Shown here piece after piece: positions 45,298 to 53,025 of a DNA stretch of 64,000 nucleotides. This DNA comes from Rhodanobacter thiooxydans (GTDB lineage: Bacteria > Pseudomonadota > Gammaproteobacteria > Xanthomonadales > Rhodanobacteraceae): the NCBI RefSeq assembly GCF_030291135.1, contig NZ_CP127409.1, forward strand, positions 3,162,001-3,226,000, given 5' to 3'. The notes under the pieces are model-generated. The model was given only the letters and a program-made list of their open reading frames with translations. It was not told the DNA's origin and made no database searches. Position numbers and translations under genes: made by a program. Each line of letters starts with the position of its first letter. Positions within the stretch are counted from its first letter, which is position 1.

Positions 45298-47475
45298 TCA
45301 GAAGTCCTTCTGCAGGCTCAGATATACGCCGCGGCGCGGGCCGAACTGCGGTGCGCCGACGCCGATGCCGCTGCCGTCGCGCAGCTCATACGTGCGATCG
45401 AGCACGTTGAGCACGGCCAGCTGGGTATGCAGCTTGCCGAAGCGTTCGAATGCGAAGTCGTGTGACAGGTTGAGGTTCAACTGGAAGTACGCCGGCAGCG
45501 AGGCGCCGTTCGGCACCGCGCCGTCCTTGCGCAGGCCGCTGCCGAACAGGTAGTCGGCGCCGACCCGGGTGCTGTCGTTCAACGCATAGTTGACGCCGCC
45601 GGACGAGGTCAGTTTCTGGTCGTGGTCGAGGAAGATCCAGTGACGGTTGACCCAGGCCAGGTCGTCCGGCGCGAAGTTGTACTGGCTGGTGATGATGCGC
45701 TTGCCGATGGCCTTGCCCAGCGACGCGTTGAAGTACGCCGACAGTGGCCCCTGCTCGTAGTTGACGGTGAACTCCAGACCCTTCACCCGGCCTGCGGCGT
45801 AGTTGAAGGTGGAGTAGACCAGCGCGGAACCGAACTGGCCTTCGTCCTGCAGGCGCTGCACCTTGCGGTAGTAGGCGTCCACGCCGACGGTCCAGGCCGA
45901 GCCGAGGTTCTGCGAGATGCCGGCGTCGAAATAATCCGAGCGCTCGGCCAGCGGCGTGTTGTTGCCCATGTCCGACACGGCGTTGGTGGTGCCGTCGAAC
46001 CTGGCGATGTTCGAGCTGGCGATCATCTCGGTCGCCGGCGGGGTGAAGTAGCGCGAATAGCCGGCGTGCACGGTGGTGCTGCCGGTGGCCTGCCAGACCA
46101 GGCCCAGGCGCGGGCTCAGCTGGCTTTCGGTGCGCGCCAGTCGATAGCGGTCGCCGCGCAGGCCGACGTTCAGCGTCCAGTCCTCGCCGAAACGCCATTC
46201 GTCCTGCACATAGGCCGACCAGGTCTTCGCGGTGAGGCGGCTGTTGTCGAGGATGTTGATCGGCACGGTGCTGGTCTGGTTGCCGTCGGCGTCGGCCTGA
46301 AACACCCATGCGTCGTTGCCACTGGCCGCACGCTCGAAGCTGCCGTAGACGCCGTAGCGCAGCGTGTGGCGGTTACCCATCGGCATGGCGAAGTCGGCCT
46401 GCAGGGTGCTGGCGCGATTGCTGCGGGTGACGTCGGAGGCAACGCCGTTGAACATCAGCTCGCCGATCCGGTCCGGCGCATAGGCGAGGTGGCTGTAGCG
46501 CTGGCCCAGCGACACCTGGTAGTCGGCCGCACCCAGCTTGCCCTGCAGTGCCAGCACGCCGAAGCGGGTGTTCTCGCGCTGGCGCTGGTCGAGGTCGGCG
46601 GAGTTGAAATCCACCGTATCGAGATAGCCGAACTGCGGCGTCTGGTTCGGGTTGTTCGGGATCTGGAAGCGGTTGTTGGCGACGCCGAACAGGAAGCTCA
46701 GGCGGGTGTCGTTGTCGATCAGGTAGCTGACATTGCCGAAGCCCTTCACCTGGTGGGTATGGTCGTGGATCGGCTTCCTGCTCGCCGTGGGATTCTCGAT
46801 GCCGGCATCGTTCTCCATGGTGTTGCCGGTGAAGAACCAGCTCCAGCGATCGTTGCTGCCCCACACCGAGGCGTTCGGGTTCAGCGTGGCGTTGCTGCCG
46901 ACGGTGATGCCGACGCTGCCACCGTTGCCGAGGTCGTGGCCGCTCTTCGTGGTGATGTCGACCACCGCCGCCGTGCGCAGGCCGTACTGCGCCGGCAACG
47001 CGCCGTCGAGCAGCTTCACGTTGTCGATTGTGCGCGCATCGAGACTCTGACCGAAGCCGCCGATCGACTCGGGAATGATCACGCCGTTGATGCGGTATTG
47101 CAGGTTCGCGTGGTCGCCGCGCACATGCAGGCCGCCATAGGAATCCTGCACCACGCCCGGCGCCTGCAGCAGCACCTGGTTCATCGGCGTGGACGCGCCC
47201 AGCGGCAGCTGCGCGATCGCCTGGCGGTCGATCACGTACTGGCTGCTGCCGGTATCCGGCGACAGCGCGTTGCGCGCCTGATCCAGCGCGGCCGAAACCG
47301 AAACCGCCCCCAGGTCCTGCACCCTGGCCGGCTGCCTGTTGCGGCTGCCGCCGTCGGCTGGGTCGTCCCCGTTCGCGGCGACGACGGCATTCATCGCCGG
47401 CGTCGTATCGGTGGCGTGGACAGTTGCCGTGCCCAGGGCAACAGCGAGGCTCAAGGCGAGCAGGGAAGGTTTCAT
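45298..47475 (-). CDS. TonB-dependent outer-membrane receptor, probable zinc uptake (ZnuD-like)
   Basis: A 725-aa outer-membrane receptor: signal peptide (cleavage near VHA-TDTT), a plug domain (about 55-180; GGLHVRGDHANLQYRINGV and YGLRTAAVVDITTKSG) and a 22-strand barrel ending in LSLQKDF with terminal Phe. An extracellular-loop candidate carries HDHTH (His237, His239, His241), a cluster reminiscent of zinc-binding loops in ZnuD. A perfect Zur-like palindrome lies 39 bases before the ATG. Together these suggest zinc transport under zinc limitation, driven by TonB. A different metal or chelate is possible. The start is the ATG at 47475. Confidence 0.88.
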   Translation of the reverse strand: MKPSLLALSLAVALGTATVHATDTTPAMNAVVAANGDDPADGGSRNRQPARVQDLGAVSVSAALDQARNALSPDTGSSQYVIDRQAIAQLPLGASTPMNQVLLQAPGVVQDSYGGLHVRGDHANLQYRINGVIIPESIGGFGQSLDARTIDNVKLLDGALPAQYGLRTAAVVDITTKSGHDLGNGGSVGITVGSNATLNPNASVWGSNDRWSWFFTGNTMENDAGIENPTASRKPIHDHTHQVKGFGNVSYLIDNDTRLSFLFGVANNRFQIPNNPNQTPQFGYLDTVDFNSADLDQRQRENTRFGVLALQGKLGAADYQVSLGQRYSHLAYAPDRIGELMFNGVASDVTRSNRASTLQADFAMPMGNRHTLRYGVYGSFERAASGNDAWVFQADADGNQTSTVPINILDNSRLTAKTWSAYVQDEWRFGEDWTLNVGLRGDRYRLARTESQLSPRLGLVWQATGSTTVHAGYSRYFTPPATEMIASSNIARFDGTTNAVSDMGNNTPLAERSDYFDAGISQNLGSAWTVGVDAYYRKVQRLQDEGQFGSALVYSTFNYAAGRVKGLEFTVNYEQGPLSAYFNASLGKAIGKRIITSQYNFAPDDLAWVNRHWIFLDHDQKLTSSGGVNYALNDSTRVGADYLFGSGLRKDGAVPNGASLPAYFQLNLNLSHDFAFERFGKLHTQLAVLNVLDRTYELRDGSGIGVGAPQFGPRRGVYLSLQKDF

Positions 47476-47513
47476 CGGCAGTTCCGGCAAAGGTAAATGA
47501 GGATGCTTGTTTT

Positions 47514-47531
47514 GTTATGTTATAACATAAC
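47514..47531 (-). promoter_or_regulatory. Zur-like operator upstream of the TonB-dependent receptor
   Basis: GTTATGTTATAACATAAC is a perfect 18-base palindrome whose core TGTTATAACA matches the proteobacterial Zur box. It is an AT-rich island in very GC-rich DNA, 39 to 56 bases before the receptor start, where a repressor would cover the promoter. The match to Zur is from memory of the motif; a different regulator is possible. Confidence 0.75.
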
Positions 47532-47666
47532 TGGAAAATACTCCGCCCCACCTGCGCCAGAGGTCATGCCTGCCGGCGAGACCGTTGATCCCCGCTTCAT
47601 GCGGCGGCTCTAGACTGCCGGGACACGTGCCGCGTCCAGCGCCCGATATGTCCCACGGAGCCACGC

Positions 47667-48431
47667 ATGAGCCCGCGCAGCCAGCAGGTACCCGCCGTCA
47701 TCGCACCGGTCGAGCACGGCCGGATCGCCGAGGCGATCCTGGATTTCGTCAGCCAGGTGCCCGACAGCAGGGTCGGCAACAGCAAAGACCCCTCCGGCGA
47801 GGCGCGCCGACTGGCCAGTCGCGCCGCCCAGCGCGCCGCGCTCACCGCCGGCTCGCTGGCCTTGCCGCCGGGGCCCCTGGGCTGGTTGACCCTGCTGCCC
47901 GAGCTGATCGCGATCTGGAAGATCCAGGCACAGATGGTCAGCGACATCGCCGCCGCCTACGGCCTCCACGCCACGTTGGGCCGCGAGCAGATGATGTGGT
48001 GCCTGTTCCGCCACACCGCGGCGCAGGCGTTCCGCGACCTGGTGGTGCGCCTGGGCGACCGGCTGGTGTTCCGGCGCATGTCTTACGGCGTGGCCCAGCG
48101 CGTGGCGAAACAGGTCGGCGTCAAGCTGAGCCAGCGCACGCTCAGCAAGGGTGTCTCGCGCTGGCTGCCGGTGATCGGCGCGCTCGGCGTCGGCGCCTAC
48201 GCGTACTACGACACCGGGCAGGTTGCCGCCACCGCGATCGAGCTGTTCGAGAGCGAGGTCACGCTGGAGGATGGCGACACCGACGCGGTGAAGGCGGGGC
48301 CGCAGGCCAGGCCCCGCCGCCGGGTGGCGGACAGCCTGATCGACAAGGCTGTGGCCGGCGCCGCACGCAGGGTCGCCAGCACCGCGCGCAAGGCAGCCAA
48401 CCGGAAACCGCGCAAGCCGCCGGCGGACTGA
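47667..48431 (+). CDS. EcsC family protein
   Basis: A 254-aa protein with the EcsC-family stretch SLALPPGPLGWLTLLPELIAIWKIQAQMVSDIA in pieces, an amphipathic or membrane-associated hairpin, and a second hydrophobic part LPVIGALGVGAYAYYDTG. The N-terminal 60 residues and the basic C-terminus (KAANRKPRKPPAD) look flexible. EcsC homologues take part in protein secretion or processing in Bacillus, but no function is established in this group. It lies between the Zur-like region and the pteridine reductase gene. Confidence 0.8.
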   Translation: MSPRSQQVPAVIAPVEHGRIAEAILDFVSQVPDSRVGNSKDPSGEARRLASRAAQRAALTAGSLALPPGPLGWLTLLPELIAIWKIQAQMVSDIAAAYGLHATLGREQMMWCLFRHTAAQAFRDLVVRLGDRLVFRRMSYGVAQRVAKQVGVKLSQRTLSKGVSRWLPVIGALGVGAYAYYDTGQVAATAIELFESEVTLEDGDTDAVKAGPQARPRRRVADSLIDKAVAGAARRVASTARKAANRKPRKPPAD

Positions 48432-48501
48432 GCGCCGCAGCGGATGACGCGACTCCGGCTTTGCGGCAAGCTGGGGCTTGTGCAATCGCTGGAGCCGTCC
48501 G

Positions 48502-49248
48502 ATGCCGCCACGCCACGATCGTCCCGTTGCGCTGATCACCGGCGCCGGCCGCCGCGTCGGCGCGGTGATCGCACGCACCCTGCATGCGGCCGGCTACGAC
48601 CTCGCCCTGCACTACCGCCACTCCGCCGACGACGCCCGCACGCTGGCCGACGAACTGGAACGGCAGCGCGGCGGCAGCACCCTGCTGCTGCAGGCCGAAC
48701 TGGCCGATCTGCCCGCCTTGCCGGCGCTGATCGAACAGCTGCTGGCGCACTACGGCCGGCTCGACGCGCTGGTCAACAACGCCTCGGCGTTCTTCCCCAC
48801 GCCGCTGGGCACGGCGACGCCGCAGCAGTGGGACGCGCTGTTCGCCTCCAACGCACAGGCGCCGTTCTTCCTCAGCCAGGCGGCGATCCCGGCACTGCGC
48901 GAAGCGCGCGGCGGCATCGTCAACATGGTCGACATCTACGCCGAGCGGCCGCTGGCGGAACACCCGCTGTACTGCATGGCGAAGGCCGCACTGGCCGCGA
49001 TGACCCGCTCGCTGGCGCTGGACCTGGGCCCCGCGATCCGCGTCAACGGCGTGGCGCCCGGCGCCGTGCTGTGGCCCAGCGACGGCAAGCCGTACGCCGA
49101 CCAGCAGGCGATGCTGGCACGCACGCCGTTGCAGCACGCCGGCACGCCCGAGGATGTCGCCGGTGCGGTGCTGTGGCTGCTGCGCGATGCGCCGTTCGTC
49201 ACCGGTCAGATCATCCGGGTGGACGGCGGGCGCACCTTGTCGGTGTGA
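48502..49248 (+). CDS. folM: Pteridine reductase (SDR family, FolM/PTR1-like)
   Basis: NADPH-dependent short-chain dehydrogenase of 248 aa that reduces dihydrobiopterin or dihydrofolate-type pterins. The cofactor motif is TGAGRRVG (residues 12-19), with Arg marking the pteridine-reductase branch in place of the usual Gly. NNASAFFPT, and the catalytic YCMAK pair (Tyr, Lys) with VDIYAERPL before it, complete the site. The C-terminal VTGQIIRVDGGRTL is standard. The ATG at 48502 has GGAG seven bases upstream. The folK and folB genes lie nearby on the other strand, which supports a pterin role. Confidence 0.87.
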   Translation: MPPRHDRPVALITGAGRRVGAVIARTLHAAGYDLALHYRHSADDARTLADELERQRGGSTLLLQAELADLPALPALIEQLLAHYGRLDALVNNASAFFPTPLGTATPQQWDALFASNAQAPFFLSQAAIPALREARGGIVNMVDIYAERPLAEHPLYCMAKAALAAMTRSLALDLGPAIRVNGVAPGAVLWPSDGKPYADQQAMLARTPLQHAGTPEDVAGAVLWLLRDAPFVTGQIIRVDGGRTLSV

Positions 49249-49249
49249 A

Positions 49250-50107
49250 TCAGCGCTTCGGACGGAACGCCGATTCCAGCAGCGCCTGGTCGAAGCCGAC
49301 GCTGGCCTCGCCCGCTTCCGCGTAGCGGTACAGCGCGGCCGAGTAGATGCCCTGCAGCGACGCCTGGACCAGCCCGAGCAGGGTCAGCCCCAGCACTACC
49401 ACGGTCACCGCCAGCACGATCGCCACGGCCGACTGCAGCGCGACCGCGCCGCCGATCAGCACCGCACCCAGCAGCACCGCCAGCACCATCAGCAGGCCGA
49501 ACACCACGCCGATCCCGCCGTTGCCGATCAGGTTCTCGCCCCAGCTGCGCTTGAGCAGTTCCACGCTGCGCTTGACCGCGTCGACCGGACCCACGTCCTG
49601 GCTGGCCAGGATCGGCACCACCAGGAAGGTGGCCACGGTCCAGGCCAGGCCGATGAAGCCGACCACCAGCCGACCGATCAGGCCCAGGCGCTCCTGGACC
49701 ATGCGCAGCAGCAGGCCGACGGTGGCGGCGATCAACGCGTAGCCGAGGATCTGCGGCAACTTCGCGCGGGCCAGCGCGAAGCCGGTGCCCACGCTGGTCG
49801 GCTCGCCGCGCAGGTGCATCAGCGCCACGCCGGTCAGCGCGGTCTGGAAGAAGATGATCACGAAATACTGCACCAGGTAGAAGCCGAACATCAGCAGGTA
49901 GGCACCCGCGGACATGCCCTGCCCGAACTGCTGCCCGGCGTGCTCGTTGCCGATCACCATCACCCCGACCGGGATCAGGAAACTGGCCGCCACCAGCAGC
50001 GTGCACAACCCCGACAACAACGGAAACACCAGCAACGACTTGTCCGAACGCAACACCGCCGCGCTCGCCTTCAGCAACGCCCAACTGCGTGCAAATTTAC
50101 CGGCCAT
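49250..50107 (-). CDS. DUF6159 family integral membrane protein
   Basis: A 285-aa protein with about six membrane helices. The N-terminus FARSWALLKASAAVLRSDKSLLVFPLLSG is the characteristic start of this family, followed by long hydrophobic blocks and a loop DVGPVDAVKRSVELLKRSWGENL. No enzymatic motif is seen and the function is unknown. The start at 50107 is strongly supported by GGGGAG seven bases upstream. Its stop codon is next to the folM stop (convergent, one base between). Confidence 0.82.
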   Translation of the reverse strand: MAGKFARSWALLKASAAVLRSDKSLLVFPLLSGLCTLLVAASFLIPVGVMVIGNEHAGQQFGQGMSAGAYLLMFGFYLVQYFVIIFFQTALTGVALMHLRGEPTSVGTGFALARAKLPQILGYALIAATVGLLLRMVQERLGLIGRLVVGFIGLAWTVATFLVVPILASQDVGPVDAVKRSVELLKRSWGENLIGNGGIGVVFGLLMVLAVLLGAVLIGGAVALQSAVAIVLAVTVVVLGLTLLGLVQASLQGIYSAALYRYAEAGEASVGFDQALLESAFRPKR

Positions 50108-50186
50108 GCGTATCTCCCCCTTCGTCCGTGGATCGTGAGTGCGCCCTTTCTAGCACCCGTCGCACGCGCGCGACAGTGTGCTTCGC

Positions 50187-50675
50187 TCAGTCCGGCAGCG
50201 ATTCGGCCTGCAGCGGCTCGCGCTCCGCCGGGAACGCCGCCCACAACTCGGCCATGCTCAGCCCGCTGACGGGATGCCGCAACGCCGGCGCGATGTCCGC
50301 GATCGGCCGCAGCACAAACGCATGCTGCAGTTCCTTGCGCGGAATCTGCAGGTGGCCGGGGCCGTCGAGCACCAGCGCGTCGTAGAACACGATGTCGATG
50401 TCCAGCGTGCGGTCCGCATAGCGCGGCACGTCGCGGCGGCGGCCGTGGCGGTCTTCCAGCGCGTGCAGCCAGTCATTCAGCGCTTCGGGCGACAGCTCGG
50501 TGTCCAGCCCCACCGCCAGGTTGACGAAGTCCGCACCGTCGAAGCCCACCGACTTGCTGCGATATGCCGGCGACACCGTGAGCTCGCCGAAGCGCGCGCG
50601 CAACTCGACGATCGCCGCGGGCAGATAGCGGCGCGGTTCAAGATTGGAGCCCAGGCTGAGGTAAACCCGTGCCAT
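50187..50675 (-). CDS. folK: HPPK: 2-amino-4-hydroxy-6-hydroxymethyldihydropteridine pyrophosphokinase
   Basis: Transfers pyrophosphate from ATP to 6-hydroxymethyldihydropterin in folate synthesis. It is 162 aa, the usual size. The N-terminal YLSLGSNLEPR, SKSVGFDGADFVNLAV, and the signature RRDVPRYADRTLDIDIVFYD with the metal aspartates are all present. Its ATG at 50675 shares one base with the folB stop codon (TGATG), so the two are translationally coupled in the order folB-folK. Confidence 0.94.
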   Translation of the reverse strand: MARVYLSLGSNLEPRRYLPAAIVELRARFGELTVSPAYRSKSVGFDGADFVNLAVGLDTELSPEALNDWLHALEDRHGRRRDVPRYADRTLDIDIVFYDALVLDGPGHLQIPRKELQHAFVLRPIADIAPALRHPVSGLSMAELWAAFPAEREPLQAESLPD

Positions 50676-51034
50676 CAGGACGTTCGCGCACCACGCTCGA
50701 TGCACACGCCGACCGCCTTCGCGCCGCGCACCGCACCCGGCTTGGACAGCTTCAGGCGCACCCAGGCCACGCCGAACTCCTCGCGGATGATCACCGCGCA
50801 GCGCTCGGCCAGCGTCTCGACCAAGCCGAAGCTGGACGCGCCCACGTAATCGATAAGGCGCTTCGACACGTCCTTGTAGTTCAGCGTCAGCGCGATGTCG
50901 TCGCTGCCCGCCGGCACCGTGTTGTCGAACGCCATCTCGATGTCGAACGCCAGCGTCTGCCGCACCCGGCGCTCCCAGTCATAGATGCCGATGACGGCGT
51001 CGATGCGCAGGTCTTCGATGAAAACGGTATCCAT
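50675..51034 (-). CDS. folB: Dihydroneopterin aldolase
   Basis: Cleaves dihydroneopterin to 6-hydroxymethyldihydropterin, the step before FolK. It is 119 aa. Family segments are VFIEDLRIDAVIGIYDWERRVRQTL in pieces, the catalytic Tyr in LNYKDVSKRL and the Lys in VRLKLSKPGAVRGAKAVGV. The start is the ATG at 51034; an in-frame upstream start would add 28 unlike residues. It heads a two-gene unit with folK. Confidence 0.94.
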   Translation of the reverse strand: MDTVFIEDLRIDAVIGIYDWERRVRQTLAFDIEMAFDNTVPAGSDDIALTLNYKDVSKRLIDYVGASSFGLVETLAERCAVIIREEFGVAWVRLKLSKPGAVRGAKAVGVCIERGARTS

Positions 51035-51137
51035 GGCGGTGATCTGTGGGGCGACAAGCCATACAGGGTCGGCGAGCCGGCGTGCGGATGCAAGTCGTCG
51101 CGCCAGAGGTTGACGCACGCCATTTTCGAATGTATAT

Positions 51138-51157
51138 ATTTAACTATTATATTAAAT
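51138..51157 (+). promoter_or_regulatory. AT-rich inverted repeat upstream of arsR, probable operator/promoter
   Basis: ATTTAA at 51138-51143 and TTAAAT at 51152-51157 are inverted around an eight-base AT spacer. The 40-base AT-rich block around it is exceptional in this genome and lies directly before the ArsR coding frame and between divergent folB and arsR. ArsR-family repressors commonly bind such sites and repress their own gene; the assignment is inference. Confidence 0.55.
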
Positions 51158-51169
51158 GATTAATTACTC

Positions 51170-51490
51170 ATCGCCGCCGACCGTATCTTCGAAGCCCTCG
51201 CCTCCCGTCCACGCCGGGAAATCCTCGCCTACCTGTCCGCGCAGGAACTGACCGCCGGCGAGATCGCCAGCCGCTTCTCGATGAGTGCCCCGGCGATCTC
51301 GCGGCACTTGTCGGTACTGGATGCCGCCGGCCTGGTCAGCAGCGAGCGCCGCGGCCAATTCGTCGTCTATCGGCTCAACCAGGACAGCCTGGTGAACACG
51401 CTGACCGGCTTCGCGTTCGAGATCTGCCCCACGGCCGGCCCGCTGAAGCGCGAGTCGCGCAAGCTGGCCACGAAGAAACAGGGCGCCTGA
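51170..51490 (+). CDS. ArsR-family transcriptional repressor, start codon missing
   Basis: A winged-helix repressor of the SdpR-like subgroup. From 51170 the frame reads IAADRIFEALASRPRREIL, then the recognition helix region EIASRFSMSAPAISRHLSVLDAAGLV and the wing SERRGQFVVYRL. No metal-binding CxC is present. The frame opens with a stop at 51161, and only TTA, CTC and ATC precede the conserved part, so no ATG, GTG or TTG can start it before residue 38. An ATG at 51156 is one base out of frame; adding one base near 51169 would give MINYSIAADRIF. It is either a one-base deletion (pseudogene or sequence error) or an ATC start. It precedes the cupin-DUF2867 gene by 40 bases. Confidence 0.75.
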   Translation: MAADRIFEALASRPRREILAYLSAQELTAGEIASRFSMSAPAISRHLSVLDAAGLVSSERRGQFVVYRLNQDSLVNTLTGFAFEICPTAGPLKRESRKLATKKQGA

Positions 51491-51530
51491 GCAAGGACGC
51501 GCGGACCGGATCCGGAGCAAGGGGAACCCG

Positions 51531-52952
51531 ATGGCAACGCAAACCAGACAGATACGGACCTTTCCATCCACGCAGATCCCTTCTTCATCCGGCGGACTGC
51601 CGGTGGAAGTCTCGCTGATCGCGCAACTCGGGCACGGCGCCGGCGATCAGCTATTTGCCGCTTCGCTGGTACGCCAGCAGGCCCATGCCGACTTCATCGA
51701 CGAGCTGGACGAACCTTCCGCCCGGCTCGGCGGCACCCACCTGTCCAGCGGCGACGCGACGTCGCTGTATTCGTTCACCGTCGGCGCGAAAGGACATCCG
51801 TTCCACCGCCATGCCGGGCATCGCGTGTTCACCGCGATCTCGGGCAGCGGCGGTGCGCAGCTGCGATTCTCCACGGCTACACCGGCACAGCTGGAGCAGG
51901 ATCCGCACAGCTTCATTCGGGCCTTGCGCCACATCAATATCCCGGCGGACTGCCTGTTCACCGTGAGATTCGGCGGCGATACCTGGCATCAGTTCGCCCC
52001 ACTCGCGAAGCACTCGCTGCACCCGGCCTTCTTCGCCTTGTCGTGCCATACCAACGAACTCGGTGGCGACCTGCCGGATACGCTGCGCGAGCAGGTGCGA
52101 GCCGATGCCGCAAGCATCCCTGCGCTCACCGTGCTGCTGCCGGCCGAGGTCAGCGATCTGCTGCGCAACATCCCGGCCGGCCGGCTGCATGTGCCGACCA
52201 CGTGGCTGTCGCTGGATGCGCCACCCGGCACGCCGCGGGGCCTGTTGTGCAAATCCGTGCGCTGCGTCGCGGGGTTGATCCGCGGCGGATGGGCTGCATG
52301 GCGACGCACGAGCGGATTTCTCGGCGAAAACGGCGGCCGGCTTGCCATCACCGAACTCGATCATCTTCCTGCCGACAGCATGCTTGCGCAGCAGCTGACC
52401 GGCGCGCCGCACCACCATCAGGACATGTTCGGCCTCACGCTCGCCCGCAGGGATGTCGCAAGCAACAGCGCCACGATTCTGTTGAGCCAGCTGCTGGACG
52501 GATTCCTGAGCCATCCGCCAGCCGGCGTCTCGCGCATGATGGCGCTGCGCAACCTGCTGGTGAAACCGATCGGCCTGCGCACCTCGCCGCTGGGCTGCCC
52601 GGTATCGTCGCTGCTGTCGTCGCCCGGGGGGCAGTTGTTCGACCGGCGCCATCCGGTGCTGGACCAGGCCATCGCCCACGACGACAGCCGCGCACAGGTG
52701 ATCCTCGGCGCCGACGACAAGCACCTGGTCTTCCGCTCCTGCGTCGGCGTAAAGGTGTTCGGCTCCCGTGTGGAGATCACCCTGGGCACCCGTGTGCGAT
52801 GCAGGAACCTGTTCGGTCGCGTGTACATGGCAGCGATCGATCACGTGCACCGCGCGTACGTCGCGCCCACCATGCTGCGGACGGCAGTCGAGCATGCGTT
52901 TCCGCTGGCGGAATCTGGCGACAAGCCGCAAGCATTCCTGCTTCCGGGCTAG
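51531..52952 (+). CDS. Cupin-like plus DUF2867 fusion protein
   Basis: A 473-aa protein. The N-terminal part (about 20-180) contains a cupin-like HPFHRHAGHRVF segment with a plausible metal-binding His cluster and the later DTWHQF. The C-terminal part (about 320-465) matches DUF2867: RNLLVKPIGLRTSPLGCPVSSLL, DDKHLVFRSCVGV, and VHRAYVAPTMLRTAVEHAF. DUF2867 genes are commonly paired with SdpR-like ArsR repressors, as here. The link to a cupin domain in one chain is unusual. The function is unknown. The start is supported by AAGGGG seven bases before the ATG at 51531. Confidence 0.75.
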   Translation: MATQTRQIRTFPSTQIPSSSGGLPVEVSLIAQLGHGAGDQLFAASLVRQQAHADFIDELDEPSARLGGTHLSSGDATSLYSFTVGAKGHPFHRHAGHRVFTAISGSGGAQLRFSTATPAQLEQDPHSFIRALRHINIPADCLFTVRFGGDTWHQFAPLAKHSLHPAFFALSCHTNELGGDLPDTLREQVRADAASIPALTVLLPAEVSDLLRNIPAGRLHVPTTWLSLDAPPGTPRGLLCKSVRCVAGLIRGGWAAWRRTSGFLGENGGRLAITELDHLPADSMLAQQLTGAPHHHQDMFGLTLARRDVASNSATILLSQLLDGFLSHPPAGVSRMMALRNLLVKPIGLRTSPLGCPVSSLLSSPGGQLFDRRHPVLDQAIAHDDSRAQVILGADDKHLVFRSCVGVKVFGSRVEITLGTRVRCRNLFGRVYMAAIDHVHRAYVAPTMLRTAVEHAFPLAESGDKPQAFLLPG

Positions 52953-53025
52953 GATCGCGGCGGCCGGGACGCATCGGGCACGCTGCGACCGCAGCAGGCG
53001 CCCGGCATTGATGCGATCATGGCGC

